Assembly (NCBI GenBank): GCA_900316845.1
Contig: ONEG01000007.1
Span: 1-64,000 of the forward strand
Origin: an uncultured Bacteroidales bacterium
Lineage (GTDB): Bacteria; Bacteroidota; Bacteroidia; Bacteroidales; Paludibacteraceae
Direction: 5' to 3'
Length of the DNA: 64,000 nucleotides
Positions 24,372 through 32,833 of the stretch are shown here, piece after piece. A program made the translations under genes and the position numbers. The notes under the pieces are model-generated. The model ran no database searches. It was not told the origin of the DNA and saw nothing but the letters and a program-made list of their open reading frames with translations. How positions within the stretch are numbered: the stretch's first letter is position 1; the number at the start of each line of letters is the position of its first letter.

Positions 24372-26464
24372 TTCGGCGCTTTGGTTTTCTCTGCGTAGTA
24401 ACGCTGAGCGGCCTCTTTCTGGCGTGCCTCAGAGAAGTTCGACACACGTTTCATGTAACCGATGACGCGGGTCAGGTAGTCCACGTTCTTCGAGTGGCAG
24501 TGAGGACACTCCTTCAGGTAACGCTTGTCGATATGACCGCAGTCGTTGCAGATCGTGTTCGGGATGTTGAACGTGAAGTAGTTACAGCCCTCGACAGCCG
24601 CTACGCGCAGCAGTTGGCGGTACTGCTCTTGGCTCAGGTGCTCCTCCAGGTTGCAGTGGAGAGCCGAACCACCGGTCAGGTGCTCGATATATTTCTTGCC
24701 GTGCAGACGGAAACGATCCAGCACATTCAGGCTCTTGTCCTCAACGATGTAGAAATAGCTGTTGTAGCAGTCACGCGGAACGACATAACCGTCCTCGCGA
24801 TCCCATTTGGCGTGTTTCACACCGACGTTCTCCGCAGGAATCATCTCGCAGTTGAACATCACATCTTTCGTGCGGTACTCTTTGTTCTTCTTCTCGATGA
24901 TACCGAGTAGCTCCTGTACGAAATGCGCATACTCCGGCGTGTCTTTGATCTCCAGACCGAGGAACTCTGCAGCCTCTACCAGACCGTTCACACCGATCGT
25001 CAGATACTGACGGCCGATATTGATGTAGCCGGCGTCGAACAGCGGAAGCATGCCTTTCGCCTGCAAGGCCTTGAGGTTCTCGTTGTAAGCCAGCTGAACC
25101 TTGTGCATCAGATCGACCACGTCCTCTACATACGCCTGATACGGGATGTTGTTACGTACGGCGTACTGGATAGCGCGGTTCAGGTTGATCGTCAATACCG
25201 ACTTCGAACCCGTCGAGATACCGCCGGCGCCGAGGGTGTAGCTGAAGCTGTTGTCCGTGATCGCGTTACGCAGACGGCAGCAGCTCGAGAGGCTGTCCGC
25301 ATTGTCGCTCACGTAGGTGAAGAACGAGTGGCCCTTCGCGTACATCTCTGCCGTGAAATCGGCGTACTCCTTGTCTTTGATATCGCCGTTCTCTGCCAGC
25401 AGCGCCATCGTCTCTACCGGGAACGTGAGCACCGAACGGGTACGCTCTTCGTTGAACCAGTTCATGAATCGCTTCTGCAGCCAGTTCAGGCTGTCCCAGT
25501 GAGGCGCCTCGCCGTCCGGGAAACGGAAGTTCTCAAACAGGCTCTGGAAATAGTAGCGGTCGTAGTAGCTGATATTCCAGAATACCGACTGGAAGTTACG
25601 GGCACCGCTCGGCTGGTTCAGGCTGTAAACAACCTGCTGGAAGCAGTCGCAGATGATGCGGTCGATCGTGCGGCGTTTCAGACTCAGATCCACCACCTCG
25701 TCCGCGCGCTTGTAGTAATCCTCGCCGTACTCCTTCTCAATGAAGTAGTTCATATACATAAGGAACTCGGGCGTAGCGCACGCGCCTGAGAGCATCGAGC
25801 TCACCATGAACACCATGTTGATGAATCCGCCGCAGAAAGACTTCAGGTTCTTCGGAGGCGTAGCGTTGCCGCCGATCGACTTCGTGCCGCCGATGAGCCA
25901 CGGGTACATGGTGATCGACGCACAGTAGTTCGCGAGGTTCGTCTCGTCGTTCTTGTAGATGAAGTGCTGGTTCAGCAAACTCATGTACTTGTCGCTCAGC
26001 TCCTTGCCGAACATCTCTTTGATGCGCTCGGTCAACAGACGGCGGTTCAGACGGATGAAGCCCTGTTTCGGCAGCTCGCCGATCAGCGTAGCGATGTTCT
26101 TGTGCTCTACGTTCGCGTTCGCGTCAAATTTCGAACCCTCTGCTGCGTTACTTGCCTGAACGTAGTTCATCATGAAATCCAGGCGCTGCTGCGTCTCACG
26201 ATCCTCCGTATGGCCCTGGCGATACAGGATGAACGCCTTCGCAACCTGGTAGTATCCCTCTGCCATCAACGCCACCTCTACCTGGTTCTGGATCTCCTCA
26301 ACGGTCTGTCCGTCATGTACGCGTAAGTGAGACAACACGGCGCCTAACGTCTCTTCCGTTGCAAAGGCGCCTACTGCTAAGAATGCCTTACTGATTGCAT
26401 TCTTGATTTTGTCAAGGGTAAACAACTCGCGTTTACCGTCACGTTTGATAATGTATGTTTCCAT
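24365..26464 (-). CDS. nrdD: Anaerobic ribonucleoside-triphosphate reductase
   Basis: 699 residues starting at METYIIKRDGKREL (26464). The open frame continues 27 codons upstream, but that part is tandem repeat (KYTEIQIYRNTNIQKY) and lies in the leader. An N-terminal ATP-cone (about 1-90) gives allosteric control, the large catalytic barrel follows, and the C-terminal part has the zinc site CNDCGH...CPHCHS and the glycyl-radical loop RVIGYMKRVSNF. It reduces ribonucleoside triphosphates under anaerobic conditions. Full length and intact; promoter at 26568-26575. Confidence 0.96.
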   Translation of the reverse strand: METYIIKRDGKRELFTLDKIKNAISKAFLAVGAFATEETLGAVLSHLRVHDGQTVEEIQNQVEVALMAEGYYQVAKAFILYRQGHTEDRETQQRLDFMMNYVQASNAAEGSKFDANANVEHKNIATLIGELPKQGFIRLNRRLLTERIKEMFGKELSDKYMSLLNQHFIYKNDETNLANYCASITMYPWLIGGTKSIGGNATPPKNLKSFCGGFINMVFMVSSMLSGACATPEFLMYMNYFIEKEYGEDYYKRADEVVDLSLKRRTIDRIICDCFQQVVYSLNQPSGARNFQSVFWNISYYDRYYFQSLFENFRFPDGEAPHWDSLNWLQKRFMNWFNEERTRSVLTFPVETMALLAENGDIKDKEYADFTAEMYAKGHSFFTYVSDNADSLSSCCRLRNAITDNSFSYTLGAGGISTGSKSVLTINLNRAIQYAVRNNIPYQAYVEDVVDLMHKVQLAYNENLKALQAKGMLPLFDAGYINIGRQYLTIGVNGLVEAAEFLGLEIKDTPEYAHFVQELLGIIEKKNKEYRTKDVMFNCEMIPAENVGVKHAKWDREDGYVVPRDCYNSYFYIVEDKSLNVLDRFRLHGKKYIEHLTGGSALHCNLEEHLSQEQYRQLLRVAAVEGCNYFTFNIPNTICNDCGHIDKRYLKECPHCHSKNVDYLTRVIGYMKRVSNFSEARQKEAAQRYYAEKTKAPKC

Positions 26465-26479
26465 AATATAGTGTATAGT

Positions 26480-26540
26480 ATAACTGTATTTCTGTATATT
26501 TGTATTTCTGTATATCTGTATTTCTGTATATTTGTATATA
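26480..26540 (-). repeat. Tandem repeat in the nrdD leader
   Basis: TATTTCTGTATATTTGTATT-like units of about 10 bp (TGTATTTC, TGTATATT) repeated six times directly upstream of the nrdD ATG. It lies in the transcribed 5' leader given the promoter at 26568. Confidence 0.7.
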
Positions 26541-26567
26541 ACCACCGAACGCGGCCGAAAAACGATG

Positions 26568-26575
26568 CAAAATTA
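26568..26575 (-). promoter_or_regulatory. -7 promoter box of nrdDG
   Basis: TAATTTTG on the minus strand, about 104 bases before the nrdD ATG. The upstream region has near-repeats AAAGTTGTCCAAAA (around 26633 and 26699) that could bind a regulator; NrdR or another factor cannot be decided. Confidence 0.65.
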
Positions 26576-26712
26576 CTATAAAATTTTGAATTGTGCAAAT
26601 TTTTTGGCAAGAAAATTTTTCAACAATTTTGCAAAGTTGTCCAAAACAAAAATGCAAATCGCTTATTTTCAGCAATTTGCATTTTTAAAAAACATTTAAA
26701 GTTGTCCAAAAT

Positions 26713-26746
26713 AAAAAGTTTTCAACAATCCCCCGTTGAACTTTTT
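26713..26746 (-). terminator. Terminator of the 26745-27944 gene
   Basis: Inverted repeat AAAAAGTTTTCAAC / GTTGAACTTTTT with a two-base bulge, overlapping the stop codon and followed on the minus strand by a T-rich stretch. Confidence 0.6.
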
Positions 26747-27944
26747 AACGAACTACTGATCCTTGCGCATTATACCGGACACCATTTTTCTCGATGATAA
26801 GCGCACCTTTCTCCAAATACTTGACGGCCTTGGTGCACTTGACGGCATTCTCTACTTCTAAAACTTCTGCCGACGGTGCAAAAACAAACTCATACAAAAT
26901 ATTGTTCTTCGCCAGGAACCAGCCCTCTAACGTATAGCTTCCATCCTGATTGCGTCTTCCGCTAAACTCCGCGTCGGCAATCATGAAGTACTCCTCGCCT
27001 ATATGTATATAGGTCTCATCCGCATTCAGATCTTCCTCCGTAAACGAACCCTCCAGATTTGACGGAACAACGGCAAAGACAATCGTATAAGACATATCGG
27101 CCGGAGTGGCAGTTATTTGATGCGAATAGCCTTTGCTTTGCGCTTGCGATGGAGACAACTTCTCAAAAACGGCATCCGTGAGACAGATCTGGACGGTATC
27201 ATCCGCATGAGCCTTCTCGCTACGAGCCGTGAAGATATAATATACTCCGGAATTGGCATTATAATCTACCTGGATATCAAAACCCGTCTCATCTTCTGTA
27301 ATGACGGCATCAATCTCTTTGTAACGCATCGGAATCGTGTCGGTACCGAAAATCTTATAAAGAATGGTGTACTTGGCATAAAAATCATTATTCTTTGTAC
27401 TGAATACACCAGCCTCTGTATCGCTGTAGTAATCCAGATACAGCAAATACAAATCGCTCTCTGCCACCAAGAAGTAATCCGGTCCGTAATCATCAATATA
27501 TGCCTGCTCGGTAAAGGTGTAGCGGACAGTATCGATTCCCGTGGATTGGGTATAAGTCAGATGAATATCAAACGCACGGCCTAAAGAGTCTGTACCGCTC
27601 GCAGTAAAAAGACTGCCGGTCGCGGTTTGCGAAAACGTAGCGGTCGAGACTACTAATCGAAATGCTTCTTTGTTGGAATCCACCACATTTATCTGAATAT
27701 TACTCGCCTCGGAAGAATACGTCTTAAAATAACTGCCATTCGAAAACAAATAGCCTTCTACTACCCATTCGGTCGAACCGCCTGTCAAATAGCCGAAACT
27801 CATGGCCCCGTACGATTGCTCCGCGAACACAAGATTGCTACCATCGATCCGAATACTATCCTCCTGAGCGACCATCCCTACTCCCTCAGCTTTTGCGCCC
27901 AGCGCAAGAAATACGACACATAAAATCGACAAAATCTTCTTCAT
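26745..27944 (-). CDS. Secreted protein of unknown function with a C-terminal GALIIEKNGVRYNAQG tail
   Basis: 399 residues from MKKILSILCVVFLALG (27944); the upstream ATG at 27962 lies inside the -7 box, so it cannot be used. A cleavable signal peptide ends near AKA. The rest is beta-rich with repeats of the type LYLLYLDYYSDTEAGVF, and I recognise no enzyme motif. The last 25 residues (YLEKGALIIEKNGVRYNAQG then SVVR) resemble the tail of the pectinesterase at 53311-56169 (GQLIIIKNNNEYNVLG then GLVK), and may be a short T9SS-type sorting or anchoring signal. Function unknown. Confidence 0.75.
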   Translation of the reverse strand: MKKILSILCVVFLALGAKAEGVGMVAQEDSIRIDGSNLVFAEQSYGAMSFGYLTGGSTEWVVEGYLFSNGSYFKTYSSEASNIQINVVDSNKEAFRLVVSTATFSQTATGSLFTASGTDSLGRAFDIHLTYTQSTGIDTVRYTFTEQAYIDDYGPDYFLVAESDLYLLYLDYYSDTEAGVFSTKNNDFYAKYTILYKIFGTDTIPMRYKEIDAVITEDETGFDIQVDYNANSGVYYIFTARSEKAHADDTVQICLTDAVFEKLSPSQAQSKGYSHQITATPADMSYTIVFAVVPSNLEGSFTEEDLNADETYIHIGEEYFMIADAEFSGRRNQDGSYTLEGWFLAKNNILYEFVFAPSAEVLEVENAVKCTKAVKYLEKGALIIEKNGVRYNAQGSVVR

Positions 27945-27959
27945 AATCGAAATTTTCTG

Positions 27960-27967
27960 CAAAGATA
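27960..27967 (-). promoter_or_regulatory. -7 promoter box of the 27944 gene
   Basis: TATCTTTG on the minus strand. It leaves a leader of roughly 8-10 bases before MKKIL, which decides the start codon. Confidence 0.75.
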
Positions 27968-28020
27968 CTGCTTTTTTAGGACATATGCAAGACTTTTCGA
28001 AAATTTCTGCGTACTATTTT

Positions 28021-28084
28021 ACATAATTCTTTAGTTATTCTTTAGTTGTTATTTAGTTATTATTTAGTTATTATTTGGTTATTA
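28021..28084. repeat. TTATTTAG-type tandem repeat in a gene-free interval
   Basis: About six copies of a 9-11 bp unit (TTATTTAGT, TTCTTTAGT). The whole interval 27968-28143 contains nothing else I can name. Confidence 0.6.
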
Positions 28085-28143
28085 CGCGTACATTTGACTA
28101 CAGTTCTGCCTCCTTACATACCCCGTTCTGCCTCCATTTTCAC

Positions 28144-28174
28144 AAAAAAAACAGCCACCGAAGTGACTGTTTTC
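28144..28174 (-). terminator. Terminator of the 28201-29193 lipoprotein gene
   Basis: Minus strand: ACAGTCAC-TTCG-GTGGCTGT, a stem of eight pairs with one G-T, capped by a TTCG loop and followed by eight T. Confidence 0.8.
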
Positions 28175-28200
28175 TCGTGTTTATGTATTGTTGCGATAGA

Positions 28201-29193
28201 TTACTTGCTCAACACTGCTGCCTCTTTGCGAGCGTTTTTGAAACCCTTAAAGGAAGTGCGTGCGCTTTTCTTCAACGCCTTGCGTGCAGGAGCTGCCTCT
28301 TCGCCACCTTCTTGTTGTTCTACACGGGTTGTAAGTTTTCCTTTGTACGATTTCAAAGCGGAGTTAAGCGCATCAACTTCGATAGAGCCATCCTCTTTTA
28401 CGACTACTGTACCGCTCTGCAGATACCATGGTTTAGAAATCTGGCCTTCGCTAAGTTCAGCAGCATACGACGGGGTAACAAAAGTAGAGCCCATATAACT
28501 CATAAGACCTTGACTTGCGGAAACGGTGCCTGCTTCACCACTTGCGCTGATAGAATAGGTGCCTGCCACTAAGTCGGTTGCGGTCTCTGCTACGTTGAAC
28601 TCAAGATACAATGCGTGAGTTTCATCCTGTGCCGTAACATCAATAGTACCATAGGATGCAATATATGACAAATTTACGGCATATTCAGCAAAGTCATGCT
28701 CCAAATCAACCAATGCCTCATAATCATCAAGAGGCTCACCCGGCTTACGAGCAGGAGTGGAGAATGATTTTGTAACTATTTCACCTACAATCTCCATTTT
28801 TTCGTTGGTAATGAATGCGTATACAACGTACTCAGACTCCGCGTCCAAATCATAATCATACTCATCCGCTCCGCCTTCTATAATCAGACCTCCTTTAACC
28901 AACTCTGCATAGGAATATTGGGAAGCGTAGTATTCAATTTCTTCCTTGGCATAGTCAGCAATCGTTAACTTATACTCGTCCAAATCTGCTTGAGCTGCAA
29001 CATGCCAGAAGTAAATTGCCTTAGCATCAGACGGAGTAATTGCAACATGTGCACTTTTATAAGTAATGTCGCTTACCTCAATTTTAAACGCAGCGTCCTG
29101 TTCCGGCTCCGGATCATTACCACCTTTCTTGTTGCAGGATGCGAGGCTGACAAGCATCAGCGACGCTGCTACAAATGCAAAAATCTTTTTCAT
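28201..29193 (-). CDS. Lipoprotein of unknown function
   Basis: 330 residues. Signal peptide with lipobox LASC (Cys about residue 20) followed by KKGGNDPEPEQD, typical of surface-exposed or periplasmic Bacteroidales lipoproteins. An Ig/FnIII-like domain is suggested at about 38-150 (EVSDITYKSAHVAITPSDA ... ESEYVVYAFITN), then a second beta domain with a LYLEFNVAETATDLVAGTY stretch. The C-terminus is unusual: a basic Ala/Lys-rich tail (RKALKKSARTSFKGFKNARK). No enzymatic motif recognised. Single gene with its own promoter and terminator. Confidence 0.8.
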   Translation of the reverse strand: MKKIFAFVAASLMLVSLASCNKKGGNDPEPEQDAAFKIEVSDITYKSAHVAITPSDAKAIYFWHVAAQADLDEYKLTIADYAKEEIEYYASQYSYAELVKGGLIIEGGADEYDYDLDAESEYVVYAFITNEKMEIVGEIVTKSFSTPARKPGEPLDDYEALVDLEHDFAEYAVNLSYIASYGTIDVTAQDETHALYLEFNVAETATDLVAGTYSISASGEAGTVSASQGLMSYMGSTFVTPSYAAELSEGQISKPWYLQSGTVVVKEDGSIEVDALNSALKSYKGKLTTRVEQQEGGEEAAPARKALKKSARTSFKGFKNARKEAAVLSK

Positions 29194-29268
29194 TTCTTTT
29201 GTAATTTTTAAGTTAATAAAATTATTTGATTTTAGTTATTTTTGTTGACTTAATACTAAAAACGGCTG

Positions 29269-29276
29269 CAAAGTTA
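29269..29276 (-). promoter_or_regulatory. -7 promoter box of the 29193 lipoprotein gene
   Basis: TAACTTTG on the minus strand, about 75 bases before the ATG. Confidence 0.65.
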
Positions 29277-29349
29277 ATACTTTTTTATCACATACGCAAG
29301 AAAAATCGCAAAAAACTACCAAAAATTTGCATATTTCACAATTTTTCTG

Positions 29350-29357
29350 TATTTTTG
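29350..29357 (+). promoter_or_regulatory. -7 promoter box of the winged-helix gene
   Basis: TATTTTTG, 32 bases before the ATG at 29390. It favours the start at 29390 over the open-frame start at 29327. Confidence 0.65.
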
Positions 29358-29389
29358 CAAGACTTTTTGGTAAAAAATATGACAAAACC

Positions 29390-29869
29390 ATGTTTACCCC
29401 CATTAACGCGCATATAGAAATAGATCGCGTACTCAAGCGCGCGCGTAAGGACGGAAAAGAGATCCATCTGACGAGCCTGGAGTTCGGCCTGCTGGAGTAT
29501 CTCTGCTCACACCCCAACAAACTCTGCTCGCGGGACGAGCTGATCGATCAGGTCTGGGGAGAACGCTTCTTGTACGACCCGGGAACCATCGACCTCAGCG
29601 CCTTCTTAACCACCTGGCTCGCCAACCACGAGGCGGAAATTCGCGACGCAGGACTAACGCCACAACTACGTCTCACGCCATTCGTCAACCAAATAACCAT
29701 CTCGCCCGAAGCTCTCCGGCGGATGTTAGACAGCATCCTGGCTGCCCTTCTGCCAACAGCACAGGCCGGCTATCTGCGTCTTTCCAGCAAGCTAACCGTA
29801 CAATCGTTCATCCTCGCCCTCGAAATCAACGGCACTATCTCCGAACTAATAGTACCCATCCAAGCATAA
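29390..29869 (+). CDS. Orphan OmpR/PhoB-type winged-helix protein without receiver domain
   Basis: 159 residues from MFTPINAHIEIDRVL. Residues 1-80 match the trans_reg_C winged helix: a leading strand, HLTSLEFGLLEYLCSHPNKLCSRDELIDQVWGE (the LT..E..LL..L....g...sR..L...vW pattern) and a wing-like FLYDPGTIDLSAFLTTWL. There is no N-terminal receiver domain and no adjacent sensor kinase, so it is not a normal two-component regulator. The C-terminal half (PEALRRMLDSILAALLPTAQAG ... GTISELIVPI) has a helix-strand pattern faintly like a degenerate GHKL ATPase, but I would not assert it. DNA binding is likely; the target is unknown. Confidence 0.75.
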   Translation: MFTPINAHIEIDRVLKRARKDGKEIHLTSLEFGLLEYLCSHPNKLCSRDELIDQVWGERFLYDPGTIDLSAFLTTWLANHEAEIRDAGLTPQLRLTPFVNQITISPEALRRMLDSILAALLPTAQAGYLRLSSKLTVQSFILALEINGTISELIVPIQA

Positions 29870-29960
29870 TTTTTTACAAAATATTGTACAACTCGCTACC
29901 TCTATCCCAAAGTCCAAGTAGAAATCCTAAAATTCCGATGGCTACACCTATATTGCACGC

Positions 29961-31310
29961 TCATTGTTTTGATGTATATATAACTAATCTTAGTGGACGG
30001 GATTCATCGTCTGCTTTCTTAAATTGCAATAACACAGGATCATCCGGCTTAGGCAACTTCACACCCACTAATTCTGTCCATGGAGAAAATTTATCAACAG
30101 CCTTTCTTTTTCGCTGAATTTGATGAACATTCCGTTTCTTATACCGATGACTTACATCCGGCTGGAAAGGCTCAATAATTCCTTGCTGTTCCGCGGCTAC
30201 TATCTGTTCGGCAGACGCTACATATAGTGCATCGTTAGCCAAACGACTGCAATATTCGGCAAAGCGCACACGTTCCGCCTTGCTCATTCCGAGAGCGATA
30301 TTTTGAATCTTATCCGGTGCATCTTTTTGCATGATTTTCCGCCATAGATTACATGGTATTTCCTCCGAAATATAATAGGGCTGCTCAGCTGGCACATAGG
30401 CAAAACGGACTTTCTTTCCCTTAATGCGAACGGAGCGAGTCAAAGGAGGTTCTTCCTGTTGAACCGGCATCATTGGATCATCCGGTAAGGTAAATGCCAC
30501 GCGGAATCCAATATATTCAGCAGAAGTCTCAGGGACATACCATCGACGTACAGACAAGTGGCTGTTGGCATTACATTCATCGTAACTGCCGCCCCGCACG
30601 ACACGATAGGATCCGGTGTCTGCGCCGCACGGATTAGGAAGAGTACTTAACTGATAAGCGCCATAAATATCTTGACACCATTCGGACACATTTCCCGTCA
30701 TGTCGTACAAGCCTAATTCATTGGGATGCTTGCGCCCGACCGGATGTTTCCAGTTTCCGGAACTGGAATAAGTCCACCCTATACTATCTGCTATGTTTCC
30801 TCCCGCAAAACGGAAAGACTTGCTTTTGTTTCCTCCGCGTGCGGCATATTCCCATTCCGCTTCCGAGGGGAGACGAAACGGAAGCCCCGTAATACTATCC
30901 AAACGACGCACAAATTCCTGGCATTCGTTCCATGACACATAGGAAATAGGAATAGTTGGATAGCCCCTTGGACTGATGATTTCGCTTTCGGGCATGACTG
31001 CACGCCATAATTCGACCGTGACTTCTGTGGTGGCTATATAATAGGGAGAAAGGAAGACAAGGTGTGCAGGTTTGTCCGTATAAATGTCAGGATCGTATTG
31101 GTCTTTTGTAGCACCCATCATAAACGAACCGCCTTCAACCCTTTGCATAATGAAATGCAAATCTTTTCCGTCCGTACTATCTTTTCCTGCTATATGAATC
31201 TTTATGTCTATCCGTTGTAGCGAGTCCGGCACAACTGATTTATGCCTCCGTGCTGCCAAAGGAAGCACGAACGTAAGCAACACGATTATTATCAGCCATT
31301 TTCGGAACAC
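29961..31310 (-). CDS. Secreted FGE/sulfatase-modifying-factor-fold protein, probably non-catalytic
   Basis: 449 residues. Signal peptide or anchor (MFRKWLIIIVLLTFVLPLAA), then an FGE-sulfatase domain at about 55-295: VEGGSFMMGATKDQ, ATTEVTVELW, PISYVSWNECQEF, LPSEAEWEYAARGG, GLYDMTGNVSEWCQD, YRVVRGGSYDECNANS, YIGFRVAF. In active formylglycine-generating enzymes the segment after RGGS carries two cysteines; here only one (DECNANSHL) is present, so catalysis is doubtful. Proteins with this fold also serve as T9SS components (GldK/GldJ), but those are lipoproteins of other architecture. The C-terminal 150 residues are basic and unrecognised. A minus-strand -7 box lies at 31492-31499. Confidence 0.85.
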   Translation of the reverse strand: MFRKWLIIIVLLTFVLPLAARRHKSVVPDSLQRIDIKIHIAGKDSTDGKDLHFIMQRVEGGSFMMGATKDQYDPDIYTDKPAHLVFLSPYYIATTEVTVELWRAVMPESEIISPRGYPTIPISYVSWNECQEFVRRLDSITGLPFRLPSEAEWEYAARGGNKSKSFRFAGGNIADSIGWTYSSSGNWKHPVGRKHPNELGLYDMTGNVSEWCQDIYGAYQLSTLPNPCGADTGSYRVVRGGSYDECNANSHLSVRRWYVPETSAEYIGFRVAFTLPDDPMMPVQQEEPPLTRSVRIKGKKVRFAYVPAEQPYYISEEIPCNLWRKIMQKDAPDKIQNIALGMSKAERVRFAEYCSRLANDALYVASAEQIVAAEQQGIIEPFQPDVSHRYKKRNVHQIQRKRKAVDKFSPWTELVGVKLPKPDDPVLLQFKKADDESRPLRLVIYTSKQ

Positions 31311-31401
31311 GCATGTGCATCTACAATTTCTGTGCCAAACATCAATTCTGGATAATTGAAAAAAAGATGATAAAATTCTTGCATATGTCAGAAAAAAGTA
31401 G

Positions 31402-31409
31402 TACCTTTG
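31402..31409 (+). promoter_or_regulatory. Plus-strand -7 box (TACCTTTG)
   Basis: It faces rightward towards the frameshifted fragment and lipoprotein gene. It lies inside the leader of the minus-strand transcript that would start at the box 31492-31499, so the two promoters face each other with about 80 bases between them. Confidence 0.5.
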
Positions 31410-31491
31410 CGACCGATTTTGAACGCAAGGGTACTATAAAAACGACACCCGATAGTTTGACTTGCGTCAGGGACTACCGGGAATTCCGATG

Positions 31492-31499
31492 CAAAAGTA
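31492..31499 (-). promoter_or_regulatory. Minus-strand -7 box (TACTTTTG) for the FGE-like gene
   Basis: About 180 bases upstream of the ATG at 31310, giving a long leader that could fold. Confidence 0.45.
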
Positions 31500-31548
31500 C
31501 TACATTTTTTTGAATTGTGCAAATTTTTGACAAAAAAAATCGTTTTTT

Positions 31549-31714
31549 ATGAAATATACTGAGGCTGAAAGGATGGGAAGATACCTCGTATATCATCTAT
31601 GAGTATCAAAAGATACAAACTCTTTTTGCATGGATGGGCATAGATAGCCACGCGCTACTCTACGGTCTTGATCATGTACAAGCAGTTTGCAACAAGATCA
31701 ATCAAGTAAAATAA
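31549..31714 (+). pseudogene. Small frameshifted gene or C-terminal gene fragment
   Basis: From the ATG at 31549 the frame MKYTEAERMGRYL stops after 17 codons. Shifting frame near 31564 gives 49 further codons that look coding (LKGWEDTSYIIYEYQKIQTL then FAWMGIDSHALLYGLDHVQA) up to TAA at 31712-31714. Joined, they would give a product of about 54 residues. No family recognised. It could be the relic of a gene whose 5' part is lost; the remaining interval 31311-31548 holds only promoters. Confidence 0.4.
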
Positions 31715-31775
31715 ACATCTATAATCAAAAGCATCACCAAAGACGGCTGTTATCCAATATAAAAATAGCAAATAT

Positions 31776-32585
31776 ATGAAACGACTTATTTACATATGCA
31801 TCGCTTGTGTGTTGTTTGCAGCATGCCAAAAGAAAAGTAGAAACAATTTGGACTTAACGAACGCCAATGTCCAAGAATATGTGGAAAAACAACATGTATA
31901 CGCAGACTCATTGACAGGGTACGCAACTTTTTCTACAGACAACAGATTTACAATTGAGCCGGAAGAAATTACCGAGGAGCAATATAAGAAATTAGTTACT
32001 GACAAATACACCCTAAAACCATTTCGTGTAGTTAAAAATTCAGCACGTTATAAAGAACTCTGTCACAAGTATCACTCTTTAATCTACAAATATGAGTGTT
32101 TGGAAAACATAATCGGAAGTGATGATTATCACGCTCTTTATGGTGGTGACATAACAATCAATTGGTATCAAAAAACAGAACAGTACATTATTTCCATTCC
32201 AACTCCTTTATCTTGGGAATCATTTGTTGTTTCAAAAGATTATCCCGATACGGTTTATATGCAATCTGCAAGTGATACTTATGGCACAAATCATATTTTT
32301 GTTGGACAAGAAGGTCATGATTGCGACTTTCATGGAGACTTGTGGTTCTATTGGTACGATGAACAACTACGTCATATGATTCCAATTTGTCATTACAAAG
32401 ATTATCGTTGGGATGAAGAGGGAGATAATTTTGATTTCATGTGGATTAGTGAAGATGAATTGGTAGTTTCGGCTTATTCTACAGGAAATAATTATGAAGT
32501 TGGATGGGCTGGAGGCTATAAAGCTACAAATCTTCCACCTGCACACACTCCTGTTTTCTACAAACTGCATCTCATCTATAAGTAA
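31776..32585 (+). CDS. AT-rich lipoprotein gene of unknown function
   Basis: 269 residues. Signal peptide with lipobox FAAC (Cys at residue 17) then QKKSRNN. The mature part contains many Tyr/Asp/His residues (for example EGHDCDFHGDLWFYWYDEQLRHMIP) and no recognised domain. Base composition is clearly more AT-rich than the neighbouring genes (gcvP, dnaX), suggesting recent acquisition or weak selection. It ends at a bidirectional terminator shared with tRNA-Ser. Alone in its unit; function unknown. Confidence 0.75.
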   Translation: MKRLIYICIACVLFAACQKKSRNNLDLTNANVQEYVEKQHVYADSLTGYATFSTDNRFTIEPEEITEEQYKKLVTDKYTLKPFRVVKNSARYKELCHKYHSLIYKYECLENIIGSDDYHALYGGDITINWYQKTEQYIISIPTPLSWESFVVSKDYPDTVYMQSASDTYGTNHIFVGQEGHDCDFHGDLWFYWYDEQLRHMIPICHYKDYRWDEEGDNFDFMWISEDELVVSAYSTGNNYEVGWAGGYKATNLPPAHTPVFYKLHLIYK

Positions 32586-32608
32586 TTAATCTCCGTAATA
32601 CATAAAAT

Positions 32609-32638
32609 AAAAGGATGCAGTGCTTGCTACATCCTTTT
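32609..32638. terminator. Bidirectional terminator between lipoprotein gene and tRNA-Ser
   Basis: AAAAGGATG / CATCCTTTT stem of nine pairs with a 12-base loop that can itself pair in part; A and T runs on either side serve both strands. Confidence 0.75.
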
Positions 32639-32645
32639 ATCTTTG

Positions 32646-32734
32646 CGGAGAGTGAGGGATTCGAACCCCCGATACGACGTAATGCGTATACCGCATTTCG
32701 AGTGCGGCTCTTTCGACCACTCAGACAACTCTCC
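32646..32734 (-). tRNA. tRNA-Ser (anticodon CGA)
   Basis: 89-nt class II tRNA on the minus strand: acceptor GGAGAGT/ACTCTCC, D arm around CTGAGTGGTCGAAAGAG, anticodon stem CCGCA/TGCGG with loop CTCGAAA (anticodon CGA), long variable arm, T arm CGGGGGTTCGAATCCCT, discriminator G. It decodes UCG. All stems pair well. Confidence 0.93.
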
Positions 32735-32783
32735 TCATTTACTATTTGGCCATTTACCATGTACCATTTAGCAAAAAAGCGTG

Positions 32784-32791
32784 CAAAATTA
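32784..32791 (-). promoter_or_regulatory. -7 promoter box of tRNA-Ser
   Basis: TAATTTTG on the minus strand, 50 bases before the tRNA. The leader carries the dispersed CATTTACCATGTACCATTTA repeat seen at other junctions. Confidence 0.65.
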
Positions 32792-32833
32792 CTGCTTTTT
32801 TTTGATATATGCAAGTAAAATCGCAAAAAAATG

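Noticed and set aside
31410..31490. Possible degenerate tRNA or small RNA between the facing promoters
   Set aside because: I could not fold a cloverleaf or other convincing conserved structure.
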